From: Stramenopiles sp. TOSAG23-3
Lineage: Eukaryota; Sar
DNA length: 12,687 bases
Direction of reading: 5' to 3'
NCBI GenBank assembly: GCA_900128585.1
Contig: LT642669.1
Location: 1 to 12,687 of the forward strand
The position numbers were made by a program, and so were the translations under genes. Shown one piece after another: positions 1 through 7,206 of the stretch; position 1 is the first letter of the stretch, and the number at the start of each line of letters is the position of its first letter. Under the pieces are notes generated by a model. It made no database searches, had not been told where the DNA came from, and saw only the letters and a program-made list of their open reading frames with translations.

Positions 1-442
1 CCCCCAGCACTTTCTCTCGCCCTGATAAAGCCTTTCGAAACAAAGGTTCCGCTTCCTCCAACTTGCCTTGCTTTTCAAGGACAGACGCCAAATGAGTGAG
101 CGATCTCAGCGTCTCAGGATGTTCCTCCCCCAACGCTTTCTTTCTCATCGCCAAACACTTTCGAAACATAGGCTCCGATTCCTTCAACTTGCCTTGGTCT
201 CGGAGCAGCACTGCCAACTTGGTGATCGATCTCACTTTCCCCGCCTCCTCCCGGCGCTGTCGAAGCAAAGATCCCGCTTCGTCCAACTTGCTTCTCCTTT
301 TCTTTCTAACCCCTTTTCTTTTGGAGTTTCCCTCGGTTGTACTGCTGTTCATGAACCAGTACGCCGTCCCTGCCGCTACGGCAACACCCATCGCGACGGC
401 CAGAAGAGTGGTGGTGATAGTTTTCCTGTCGGACATTTTCAT
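1..442 (-). CDS. Membrane-anchored TPR protein, kinesin-light-chain type (partial)
   Basis: Seen: an open minus-strand frame starts at the ATG at 442-440, with a TGA in frame just upstream (454-452), and runs off the left edge after 147 codons. A second ATG lies two codons in. Residues about 8-32 form one hydrophobic segment (TTTLLAVAMGVAVAAGTAYW), followed by a very basic stretch (KRKGVRKKRRSK). From about residue 55 come repeats of the form LAxxLxxQGKLxEAExLFRKAL, with the linker ALGEEHPETL. The repeat is visible in DNA: 33-70 and 159-196 are near-identical, 126 bp apart, which is one 42-residue TPR unit. Known: the GxxHPxTL linker marks kinesin-light-chain/NB-ARC-type TPRs, which are protein-protein scaffolds. 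Inferred: a type II or N-terminally anchored scaffold with TPRs on one membrane face. The partner and any C-terminal domain are off the window. It is divergent from the phosphatase gene. Confidence 0.85.
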   Translation of the reverse strand, partial: MKMSDRKTITTTLLAVAMGVAVAAGTAYWFMNSSTTEGNSKRKGVRKKRRSKLDEAGSLLRQRREEAGKVRSITKLAVLLRDQGKLKESEPMFRKCLAMRKKALGEEHPETLRSLTHLASVLEKQGKLEEAEPLFRKALSGREKVLG

Positions 443-736
443 TAACACTTTTCACGGTTACACAATTTTTCCAGTTCTAAATCCCCTGATTAATATTGTG
501 ATGTTGTTCTTCGGGGGGGTTACCAGAGTCGTCATCACACATCTACCTATCAAGAGAAACTTGCTAAAAAGAAAGAGAAAAACAACAACAACAACACAAA
601 AAAGATTTCGAAATCGTCGCGTGGGTCTAGACTAACCAGGTACCAAGGGAAAATTATAATAATAATACCTACTACCCTCCTGGTAGAAGAATCGTCTTCT
701 AGCGTCATCAGAGCGTCAGTCCAGACAGTCAGTCAC

Positions 737-747
737 GACGACGTCAT
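737..747. promoter_or_regulatory. CRE/bZIP-like motif GACGACGTCAT
   Basis: The 11-mer GACGACGTCAT holds an ACGTCA core, the half-site bound by many bZIP factors (CREB/ATF type). It is followed by TCACG. The identical 11-mer followed by CACG occurs at 6635-6645 in the other divergent spacer. A regulatory role is inferred from this shared placement only. Confidence 0.35.
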
Positions 748-751
748 TCAC

Positions 752-792
752 GAGGAGAAGGAGGAAGGAGGGAGAGGAGAGGAGGAAGGGGG
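752..792. repeat. Uninterrupted purine tract (41 nt)
   Basis: Every base from 752 to 792 on the plus strand is A or G, mostly GGA/GGAA units. Such homopurine stretches can form triplex (H-DNA) structures or act as nucleosome-depleted promoter DNA. It is equally explained as simple low-complexity sequence. Confidence 0.7.
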
Positions 793-1084
793 TGGGTTGT
801 TTTATTACTACTACTCTGGTTTAATTTTTACCAAAAAAAAATAATAATTATATCTTTTTATTATAATATGCATAGTAGCTACTGTATTATTATTATTTAA
901 TTATAACTAGTCCTAGTGAGTTGAGGTACCGTACCTGTAATAATACCTTACCTGTACCTAAATTCGTTTTTGATAGAAGAAAGCAATAGGCAATAATAGT
1001 TGCTTAAATGACATTAGATCGCCGCAACTCTTCCTCTTTTATGGAAGAAAATGCGGGATGGAGGTGTTTTTAATCTTCCAAGCC

Positions 1085-1140
1085 AAGGAGGAGGAAGAAG
1101 AAAGAAGGAGGAGGAAGGGAGGAAGGAGGAGGAGAGAGAA
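1085..1140. repeat. Uninterrupted purine tract (56 nt)
   Basis: Every base from 1085 to 1140 is A or G, built from GGA, GAA and GGAA units and ending in GAGAGAGAA. It lies about 255 bp upstream of the phosphatase start, on the same strand sense as the first purine tract in this spacer. Confidence 0.7.
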
Positions 1141-1395
1141 CTAATATTATAAAATACTAGAGTCTATAAAATATACAACAATATAATAATAAAAAAATAT
1201 AATAAATAATAATAATAATAAAAATCCATCCTCCAGGAGGGGGTGGTCGGTTGGAACTTGGAACTGAAAGAAATAATAATCGTAATTGATTTAAAATGGT
1301 GAGAGTCTTAAAGCAAGGGTATACAATTAGTTTTTTTTAATAGGATTATTAATTCTTCATCAAAACAAAGTTCGTAGTTAAATTTGTGTATCAGT

Positions 1396-2409
1396 ATGAA
1401 GCAATGCACCTTCTTTGCCTGGGCTACGGTGATGGGCTCCCTCCTTCTTGCAGCGCCGGGGAGCTCTGCGCCCTTGTCGCTGGTATGCATTGGGGACTGG
1501 GGCGGCGAGAGCGATCAGATCCCCTCGAACGCTGCGCAAAAGGCTGCGTCGGCGGGAATGGCGAAAGTGTCTGACGAAATCGATGCCCAAGGTGTTTTGC
1601 TGTTGGGCGATAACTTTTACTCTCGCGGGGTGGAAACCAACACATCGAAGCGTTTCCAGGAAACGTTCGAAGAAGTTTACCCTGTGGAAGCGTTCAAGAG
1701 CCTTCCCTTTTTCGTCATCGCCGGAAATCACGACCACGCGGGGAACGTACAGGCCCAGATTGACTATCATGGGTCGCCGCGCTGGCACTTCCCAGAACTG
1801 TACTACACGCTTCCATTCCAGTTTACGTCTTCAACCGGTGTCGCGCGTACGGTGGATCTCATAATGATCGACACGGTAGATTTGTGCGGCTTGTGCGAGG
1901 AAGAGTACGTCGGTTGCCCTTTGGTTGGCGCGGCAGAGGACGATGTGCAGTGGCAATGGCTCGAGAAAGAACTGGAAGCCAGCACGGCGGACTTTCTTTG
2001 GGTTGGGGGGCACTACCCAATTTATAGCGCTGGTGGGGACGGAACTACGCCGCTGCTTGTCCAAAAACTGCTTCCTTTGCTGAAGAAGCACGGTGCCCAC
2101 TACATCTCCGGGCATGACCATATGCATGAGCATTTGCTGAGTGAGGGTGTGAACATGGTTGTTACTGGGCCTGGTAGGATGTGCTGCTACAACACCACAA
2201 ACTTTCACACTGTGCCTGCGGGCGCAATCAAGTACATGGTCGAGGGGCCAAATGGGCACGGACCAAAATCGAACTTGCCAAAGAACACCACTATGATAAG
2301 TGGGTTTTCCAGCTTGCAATTCGATGATGTTGTTACCATGACACTGTACAAAGAGTCAGGGGAGGCGCTTTATCGTGCCCCACCGATTCCTCCGCGAGGA
2401 GGGAAGTGA
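1396..2409 (+). CDS. Secreted purple (tartrate-resistant type) acid phosphatase
   Basis: Purple acid phosphatases hydrolyse phosphomonoesters at acid pH with a binuclear metal centre. All five metal-binding blocks are present in order: GDWGG (33-37, D34), GDNFY (71-75, D72 and the colour-giving Y75), GNHDH (110-114, N111), GGHYPIY (204-210, H206), and GHDH (239-242, H240 and H242). Residues 1-24 look like a signal peptide with a hydrophobic core (GSLLLAA). Three N-glycosylation sequons (N82, N266, N297) fit secretion or lysosomal targeting. The length of 337 aa matches the short, ACP5-like mammalian-type enzymes rather than the long plant forms. I chose the ATG at 1396; the frame opens after a TAG at 1375 and contains only a TTG before it. 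The gene is divergent from the TPR gene and has a single exon. A phosphate-scavenging or lysosomal role is inferred; the substrate cannot be read from the sequence. Confidence 0.93.
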   Translation: MKQCTFFAWATVMGSLLLAAPGSSAPLSLVCIGDWGGESDQIPSNAAQKAASAGMAKVSDEIDAQGVLLLGDNFYSRGVETNTSKRFQETFEEVYPVEAFKSLPFFVIAGNHDHAGNVQAQIDYHGSPRWHFPELYYTLPFQFTSSTGVARTVDLIMIDTVDLCGLCEEEYVGCPLVGAAEDDVQWQWLEKELEASTADFLWVGGHYPIYSAGGDGTTPLLVQKLLPLLKKHGAHYISGHDHMHEHLLSEGVNMVVTGPGRMCCYNTTNFHTVPAGAIKYMVEGPNGHGPKSNLPKNTTMISGFSSLQFDDVVTMTLYKESGEALYRAPPIPPRGGK

Positions 2410-2874
2410 ATTATCTTCTTCGTGTAATGGCTGTGATTTTTTCGTATGATTATTAATTTTTAACATTCTTTTTAGTTACGAATACCACGAAACACAAACT
2501 GCCGCGAAAGATAATCCACAATTAAGGACATGTACCTCCGGGATAACGATGTGAGACCCTTCGGAATCTAAGACGACTATAGATATCATATACATTTGCA
2601 AGTAAAAAATATTTATTTTTATCAGGGTGACACAATGAAAAATAGTTATAATAACATTAGAGAGCATAGACTAAACGCTCGACCAGTTGAGGAAAAGTAG
2701 TGCCCATCGTGAATATATAATGTGTGTAAAAAAGAGCGAGTGCAATTTCTTCTTTTTACAGGTTTTTCTTACGTGTATATATTTTTGCTCTAATAATATA
2801 CAACAAAACGATAAAAATATCTTTACAATAACAATTACTGATTTTACTTCTGAACATCAACGGCTTTCGCCACA
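2410..2874. other. Spacer between phosphatase and acyltransferase genes
   Basis: This 465-bp AT-rich spacer holds the 3' end of the phosphatase gene and the promoter of the acyltransferase gene. Short open frames on both strands (2476-2667 and 2687-2908) have no recognisable protein character. A TATATAA stretch lies at 2714-2720, about 155 bp upstream of the next ATG, and could be a TATA box. No AATAAA is seen soon after the phosphatase stop. Confidence 0.5.
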
Positions 2875-4218
2875 ATGTCTCAGGCACAACGAAAGTGCAA
2901 TGTTTTAGAGACTATTTTTGCGCAAGCGAACATTACCGTAGGCGCATGTGTTGGTTTTGAACGCCCATTCCAAACCCATGTTGTCCAAAGGGCAATAAAA
3001 GGCTGCTTGGACGCAAGCATTTGTGGTTGTACGAAAGTTTCGGGGGTTGGTGGCACAGACGCATGCATACTGTCCCTGCGCAAACCGGGCGAACGGGTCG
3101 TCCGCACTATTTGCTACCCTGCTGGAGCGAACATTTCAGAAGCTTTTCAGAAGTTACTTGATATGCCCAACTCATTTTCTCCAGCCACGGTTGACGCCGT
3201 TGTTTTAGTAGAACCAGGCAACAATAACAACTGCCGTGGAGTTTGTTTCAACGGTAATCATTGCCTCTGGGACGGGAAAAGTATTGTTAATATCATCGAA
3301 ACCTTTGCGTCGTTGCTGTCACAGGCCAACGAAGGGGAGCTGAAAGACGTTACTCTGCCATCAAAAATATGCTATGAATGGGGTCAATTACTAAAAGATA
3401 ACATTGGAACACCACTAGCCACTCCCGCGTATTTGCCTATCGATTTTGAAAATCCAGGAAGTATAGTTACAATGAAGGATATACAAGTTTGTTTTAACGA
3501 AGAAAAGAAGGACAATTATGGAGTTTGTGACGTTAGAATTGATTTTGAACCAGAATTGTTTAAAGGCATACTGGGCTTGCTGCGCAGAAAACAGTCTGGG
3601 TCTTTGACAGGTCTTTTGACTGTTTGCCTTCAACAGGCGCTGGGGGAAATATGCTTGTCTCCAAAATCTGAGGGTCCTAACCGTTTTGGGACAAGCTGCA
3701 ACATTGCCACAAGAATATTGGTTGATTTGAGACAGGCGCTTGGAAACGATGTGGGCAGAGACAATCATATATCCCAATGTTTTGGAAATGTTATTGTTGG
3801 GAATACCATAAAGCTGCTGAATGACACAGACGGCCCTAATATTTTATTGGAACTATCCAAATCAACAACGTTGGCCTTAAGAAGTCGTATTGCGAGAGGC
3901 GAAGCGAATGCAGCGAGTCTAATTTCAAGCGAAGGAAACTTTAATGATGGACAGACGGACCATGCAACCTTTGAAATATCTAATTTTGGCATTTATGATG
4001 TTGGTGAAGACACTGTCGTATACCACACCCAACGATATGAAGGATATGATGGCGTCAGTATCTTAACGCACAGTGAAAAAATCAAGGGGGTCTTCCGTCT
4101 AGGAGCATCACTGATGGGCCCCATCAACCCAAAGCTCATCGCGACTGCCTTGCGGCGCACTAAAGAACTTTTCCATGTGCTGCTTGCAAAGGAGAACAGA
4201 GAGCCGCAGCTGAATTAA
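2875..4218 (+). CDS. HxxxDG acyltransferase (condensation / alcohol acetyltransferase superfamily)
   Basis: This superfamily (NRPS condensation domains, BAHD enzymes, alcohol acetyltransferases, PapA5, wax ester synthases) moves an acyl group from CoA or a carrier protein to an alcohol or amine. Seen: HCLWDG at 129-134 is a clean HxxxDG active-site motif (H129 base, D133 structural), preceded by a hydrophobic strand and followed by a helix (KSIVNIIETFASLL). The second half has VDLR (283-286), matching the family's conserved beta-strand before the crossover, and SNFG (369-372), matching the SNLG/DFGxG motif. The length of 447 aa fits a stand-alone two-lobed enzyme. There is no signal peptide or obvious membrane segment, so it is probably cytosolic. 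No carrier-protein or adenylation domain is nearby. The start ATG sits in the context ccacaATGtct. Base composition is more AT-rich than its neighbours (for example 18 G+C in the 60 bases 3481-3540). Substrate and subfamily are unknown. Confidence 0.78.
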   Translation: MSQAQRKCNVLETIFAQANITVGACVGFERPFQTHVVQRAIKGCLDASICGCTKVSGVGGTDACILSLRKPGERVVRTICYPAGANISEAFQKLLDMPNSFSPATVDAVVLVEPGNNNNCRGVCFNGNHCLWDGKSIVNIIETFASLLSQANEGELKDVTLPSKICYEWGQLLKDNIGTPLATPAYLPIDFENPGSIVTMKDIQVCFNEEKKDNYGVCDVRIDFEPELFKGILGLLRRKQSGSLTGLLTVCLQQALGEICLSPKSEGPNRFGTSCNIATRILVDLRQALGNDVGRDNHISQCFGNVIVGNTIKLLNDTDGPNILLELSKSTTLALRSRIARGEANAASLISSEGNFNDGQTDHATFEISNFGIYDVGEDTVVYHTQRYEGYDGVSILTHSEKIKGVFRLGASLMGPINPKLIATALRRTKELFHVLLAKENREPQLN

Positions 4219-4693
4219 ATGTGAGTCAAAGCACTAAGAAATTAAGTTTTAGACGTGCAGCATGAATTTTTCTCTCCTCAGTTTTCGACGAATAAATTCT
4301 TCAAACCCATCTTGTGTATATTCTTAGTAACCTCTACTTTTAGTTTCGAATATAAGATTTTTATTATAAAACAAAAAAAATTGGCTGTTATTTTAAGTAA
4401 TTTAAAAACAAGAAAATTGGCTGTTATTATATTTAAGTATTATAGTGTTTATTAATTAAATTTAGCTTCCTCATACCCTAATCCTAACTTGGTTCAAGTA
4501 ATTAAAATTTAGCTTCCTCATATACACCGCGAAAATGAATCTACTCAGCTTTTGTCCATTTTTATTATCTCACGCGTATTTATGCATTTTGATTTATACG
4601 AGCGTTCGAATTACTTCGTAAGAATTTATCATTCTGTGCTTCTCTGCGCATTTGTTGTTGCTCTTAATCCCCGAGTTATTCTTTAAAAGAGCT
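4219..4693. other. Convergent 3' spacer carrying repeat copy A
   Basis: This 475-bp spacer lies between the convergent 3' ends of the acyltransferase and endoglycoceramidase genes. An AATAAA at 4291-4296 is 73 bp past the acyltransferase stop, and TTTATT at 4561-4566 gives AATAAA on the minus strand about 128 bp past the endoglycoceramidase stop; both are plausible polyadenylation signals, but the AT-richness makes chance matches likely. The middle holds the modular repeat at 4378-4523. A short plus-strand open frame (4255-4455) runs through the repeat and is not credible as a gene. Confidence 0.55.
4378..4523 (-). repeat. Dispersed modular repeat, copy A (inverted relative to copy B)
   Basis: Two modules are present. 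M1 has the core AAGAAAATTGGCTGTTA: a full copy at 4403-4428 and a shorter one at 4378-4392. M2 (4453-4495, 43 bp) reads on the minus strand with the core AAGTTAGGATTAGGGTATGA; a partial second M2 follows at 4499-4523. M2 matches copy B (10990-11032) in reverse complement at 42 of 43 positions, and the 26-bp M1 matches perfectly. No open frame, terminal inverted repeat or target-site duplication is evident. A non-autonomous element or a 3'-end sequence element are both possible. Confidence 0.85.
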
Positions 4694-6328
4694 TCACTTA
4701 CATTTAATCTCCACGGAAACTTCGGCCCCCATGATGGGACTGGTTACCCCCCCTTCACCTCCACCAGAGAGCAGGGACAGCACCCTCGTCGTCTCGTTAT
4801 AAGACTGTGCAAACCAACCTTTTGGCTCCACGGACACATTGAACCCGTTCGGATAGTAGTACTCCGAGGACACAAAAATTTCCGTGGGCATCGTGATGCT
4901 AGTATTCAACGCGAACGACAGCGTGAACGCCCCGTCCCCGTCCTCACCCAGGTCTCTGCCGTCGCCGTTGAACTTCATGGAAGTGATGTTTCCCGCCACC
5001 GCGGAGGCATACGTCCGCGCCATTTCTTTGGCGTGATATGGCCTGTTTGTTGCCATGTCCCAGGGCTTTCCGTAGCCCGTCTTGCAGGCCCCGAACTCTC
5101 CCCACTGTTCTTGTCGGGTCGAATTGAATATAAAATTGGACTCCCGGCAAAACGTTTTCCACTCCCACACCGCCCAGCTCTGGCGGAACGAGTCCGCAGT
5201 GTCGGCGACCCCGCCCTTTGCCCCAAAGTAGGAGTCTTGGTCGGGTGCGAACGTTTCCGTGAGCATCCTCCCAGTCTGGATCCGTTTTGCCTCGTTTCGG
5301 TGAAAGTACATTTGCAACTCTACCGTTCCAGGGAACTGGGGCCCGTCCGGCAACGAGTAGTAGTGGTACGCAAGTACCGACCGTCCTGCTTCTTCTGGGC
5401 CTATCGGCGGGGCGGTGAAGGCTTCACCAAAATCGTCCCAGGGCATGCCAGGGAAAAACACCAAGTGGTCCTGGTCCACCTTTCGAATCTGTTGGGTAAC
5501 GTTCCCGTACGCGCCCTGGAGAAGCGTCCTGTCCGCTGACCACGGCGGTATTGGCAAAATTATCTGGGGGCTGTGGTAAATGTCTCCCGCAAAGGGTTCG
5601 TTGATCAGCTCGTACCCCAGCACCGACGTTGTGTTCTGAAACACAGCCGCGATGTACTCCCACACGCTCCCCCAGCTGTCCCGCACCCCGTCGACGTTCG
5701 TCCAAAGGGCTTGCCATGCGCTACCGGTCTCTTCGGCCAAGTACCCGTTCGCCCAGGGGTGCCGCTCACAATCCTGCCTGGTCGGGTACCCATGCTTGTC
5801 AAGGTCGGTGTACGGCTCGTGGATCGGCATAGGGAACTTGCCAAAGTAATTCTTCTCCTTGTCGTCCACGACCGCCCAGTCCGGAAAGCCTTCGCCACAG
5901 AATTTCTCGTTCAGCACGTCCTGGTGCATGTCCAGCAGCACGTAGATCCCTCGGGCCTCGGCCATGCGAACGATCTTACGGACGGTCTCCATGTACGTCC
6001 TGTTGTACACGCCGCGCTCGGGCTCCAGCCCCGCCCACATGGTCCCGAGTCGTATTACGTTCAGTCCGAGCGCTTGCATAAGCTCCAGGTCTCTCTCAGA
6101 CAACGACGTGTCCGTCGAGAACACCTCGGTTTCCGGTATCCAAGGCGGGCCTTTGACCACTACGTTGGTCCCGTGAAAAATGCGCTCCCTCCCGTAGATA
6201 TCTTCAAAAACACGGTACGCACCTTTGGAATATTTCAGACCGATCGGGGGCAGCCCCCTCCCGCAAACATACCGAAGGCCAAGAACGAGCAGTGCAAGGC
6301 AGGAAACCGTAGCGCGACGACGAGGCAT
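4694..6328 (-). CDS. Secreted endoglycoceramidase-like glycoside hydrolase (GH5)
   Basis: Endoglycoceramidases cut the bond between the oligosaccharide and ceramide of glycosphingolipids. Seen: an N-terminal signal peptide (MPRRR, then hydrophobic SCLALLVLGL, to about 23). A (beta/alpha)8 barrel of GH5 type follows: IFHGTN with VVKGPPW (50-63), GLNVIRLG (88-95), LLDMHQD (131-137), LINEP (241-245) with E244 as acid/base, AYHYY (320-324), and LTET (356-359) with E358 as probable nucleophile. The 114-residue spacing of the two glutamates is close to that in characterised endoglycoceramidases. Residues about 445-544 form a beta-rich C-terminal domain, as expected for this family. Eight N-glycosylation sequons (N109, 232, 276, 402, 447, 475, 497, 511) fit passage through the secretory pathway. 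The nucleophile block reads LTETF rather than the usual LTEFG. Its length of 544 aa is normal. It is divergent from the DHHC gene. Another GH5 substrate, such as a steryl glucoside, cannot be excluded. Confidence 0.9.
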   Translation of the reverse strand: MPRRRATVSCLALLVLGLRYVCGRGLPPIGLKYSKGAYRVFEDIYGRERIFHGTNVVVKGPPWIPETEVFSTDTSLSERDLELMQALGLNVIRLGTMWAGLEPERGVYNRTYMETVRKIVRMAEARGIYVLLDMHQDVLNEKFCGEGFPDWAVVDDKEKNYFGKFPMPIHEPYTDLDKHGYPTRQDCERHPWANGYLAEETGSAWQALWTNVDGVRDSWGSVWEYIAAVFQNTTSVLGYELINEPFAGDIYHSPQIILPIPPWSADRTLLQGAYGNVTQQIRKVDQDHLVFFPGMPWDDFGEAFTAPPIGPEEAGRSVLAYHYYSLPDGPQFPGTVELQMYFHRNEAKRIQTGRMLTETFAPDQDSYFGAKGGVADTADSFRQSWAVWEWKTFCRESNFIFNSTRQEQWGEFGACKTGYGKPWDMATNRPYHAKEMARTYASAVAGNITSMKFNGDGRDLGEDGDGAFTLSFALNTSITMPTEIFVSSEYYYPNGFNVSVEPKGWFAQSYNETTRVLSLLSGGGEGGVTSPIMGAEVSVEIKCK

Positions 6329-6510
6329 CGGGAGGCGCGGGGGGAGAATTAATTGCCAAGGTGGCCAAGTAGGAAAAACACGTGCAGGGGGGTTGAAATC
6401 GTACTTCCTGGCTTGTTCTTCTCTACTTTCTCAATTTTCTCCCTCATTAAACAAAATTTTAATTGGCGGAGGATATGAATTGTAATACATTTACATCTTC
6501 ATGTCCTGTA

Positions 6511-6572
6511 TGCATAGAAGAAGAGTTGTAATCACATTGTTTGCATAGAAGAAGAGTCGTAATCACATTGTT
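6511..6572. repeat. 31-bp tandem direct repeat, two copies
   Basis: The copies at 6511-6541 and 6542-6572 are head-to-tail with one difference (T at 6526, C at 6557). Each begins TGCATAGAAGAAGAG and ends ATCACATTGTT. The near-identity suggests a recent duplication or replication slippage in the divergent promoter region. Confidence 0.9.
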
Positions 6573-6634
6573 TTTTTATTATACCCGAGAGTGTAGGAGA
6601 GGAGTGGTGAATTAGTTAGAATTTAAACCGGAAT

Positions 6635-6653
6635 GACGACGTCATCACGTCAT
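6635..6653. promoter_or_regulatory. Tandem ACGTCA (bZIP/CRE-like) sites
   Basis: GACGACGTCAT at 6635-6645 is directly followed by CACGTCAT, giving two ACGTCA cores at 6639-6644 and 6647-6652, exactly 8 bp apart. ACGTCA is the half-site of CREB/ATF- and plant TGA-type bZIP proteins. The first 11 bases are identical to 737-747 in the other divergent spacer. Function is inferred. Confidence 0.4.
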
Positions 6654-6712
6654 CGTGGAAATTTGTTTGTTTGTTTGTGTTTGGTTTTGCCTGCTGTGCT
6701 GCTGAAAAAAAT

Positions 6713-6956
6713 CTTTCTTTTTTTCTTTCTTTTTTTCTTTCGTTCTTCTTTTTTCTTTCTTCATTTCTTTCTTTCTTGTATGAATTTCAAATTGGCATTA
6801 ACATATAGGAATAGTATTAATGATGAATGATCTCCTCACTTTGTTATTTACACATTAAGGCTCTCTCTCATCATCATCTCTCATTTCATTTCTTCATTTC
6901 TCATTCTTCTCTATCTTTTTATTTCTTCTTCTTCTTCCTTCATTCTTCTTCATTCA
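6713..6956. repeat. Pyrimidine-rich low-complexity tracts
   Basis: 6713-6777 is almost pure C/T (CTTT and TTTCTTTC units), broken only by single G and A bases. 6861-6956 is C/T with scattered A, in CTCATT, TTCATT and CTTCTT units. Both read pyrimidine-rich toward the DHHC gene, so they could serve as promoter or 5'-leader tracts. A simple microsatellite origin is sufficient. Confidence 0.65.
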
Positions 6957-7206
6957 CATCATTAATATAATATTATTATTTTTTTATTAATATTTTTTAA
7001 TATTATTTACGAAAATAATAAATTCAATCACATCAACAAAAAAAAAGGAGAAGAAAAGAAATGCAAAATTAGAAAGAAAAACATACAGAACGTTCTGAAC
7101 ACCATATCAACCCATGGACAGTAGAGAAAGTTCTTCTTCTCTCACGTAAACAAGGGAAAGAAAATCTCGAAAAGAAGAAAGGAACGATAGGTTGGCAGCT
7201 AGGACG

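Larger units (their letters stand above)
443..1395. other. Divergent intergenic spacer (TPR gene / acid phosphatase gene)
   Basis: This 953-bp spacer separates two divergently transcribed genes and must hold both promoters. No convincing coding region is seen. It contains a GACGACGTCAT motif (737-747), two uninterrupted purine tracts (752-792 and 1085-1140), and AT-rich stretches with ATAATAAT runs (about 830-900 and 1140-1225). Small overlapping hairpins are possible at 672-686 (CTACC/GGTAG) and 685-700 (AGAAGA/TCTTCT). No TATA box can be assigned with confidence because the DNA is so AT-rich. Confidence 0.6.
6329..7206. other. Divergent intergenic spacer (endoglycoceramidase / DHHC gene)
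   Basis: This 878-bp spacer must contain the promoters of two divergent genes. It holds a 31-bp tandem duplication (6511-6572), a tandem ACGTCA motif pair (6635-6653), a short TTTG microsatellite (6662-6677), long pyrimidine-rich tracts (6713-6777 and 6861-6956), and an AT-only stretch near 6960-7000. No credible gene is seen; the 65-codon plus-strand frame at 6633-6830 is low-complexity F/L. Confidence 0.6.

Noticed and set aside
96-635. Plus-strand open frame of 179 codons
   Set aside because: It is the antisense shadow of the TPR gene; the minus strand has clear TPR motifs and a matching 126-bp repeat.
1384-1395. TTG start extending the phosphatase by four codons
   Set aside because: Nuclear eukaryotic genes start at ATG; the ATG at 1396 directly begins a normal signal peptide.
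2687-2908. Small plus-strand open frame before the acyltransferase
   Set aside because: Low-complexity composition, overlaps the acyltransferase start, and no recognisable features.
4255-4455. Small plus-strand open frame in the convergent spacer
   Set aside because: Runs through AT-rich sequence and repeat M1; the Lys/Phe/Ile-rich product looks random.
4476-4487. Chromosome end (telomere)
   Set aside because: Only two telomere-like units, flanked by genes on both sides; not an array.
4378-4523. Classical transposon or insertion sequence
   Set aside because: No transposase frame, terminal inverted repeats or target duplications are visible around either repeat copy.
4652-6352. Two long plus-strand open frames (4652-5539 and 5573-6352)
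   Set aside because: Antisense shadows of the endoglycoceramidase gene; rich in Arg/Pro/His and without motifs.
7192-7206. TTG start extending the DHHC protein by five codons
   Set aside because: Non-ATG start is not supported; the ATG at 7207 is the first in frame.
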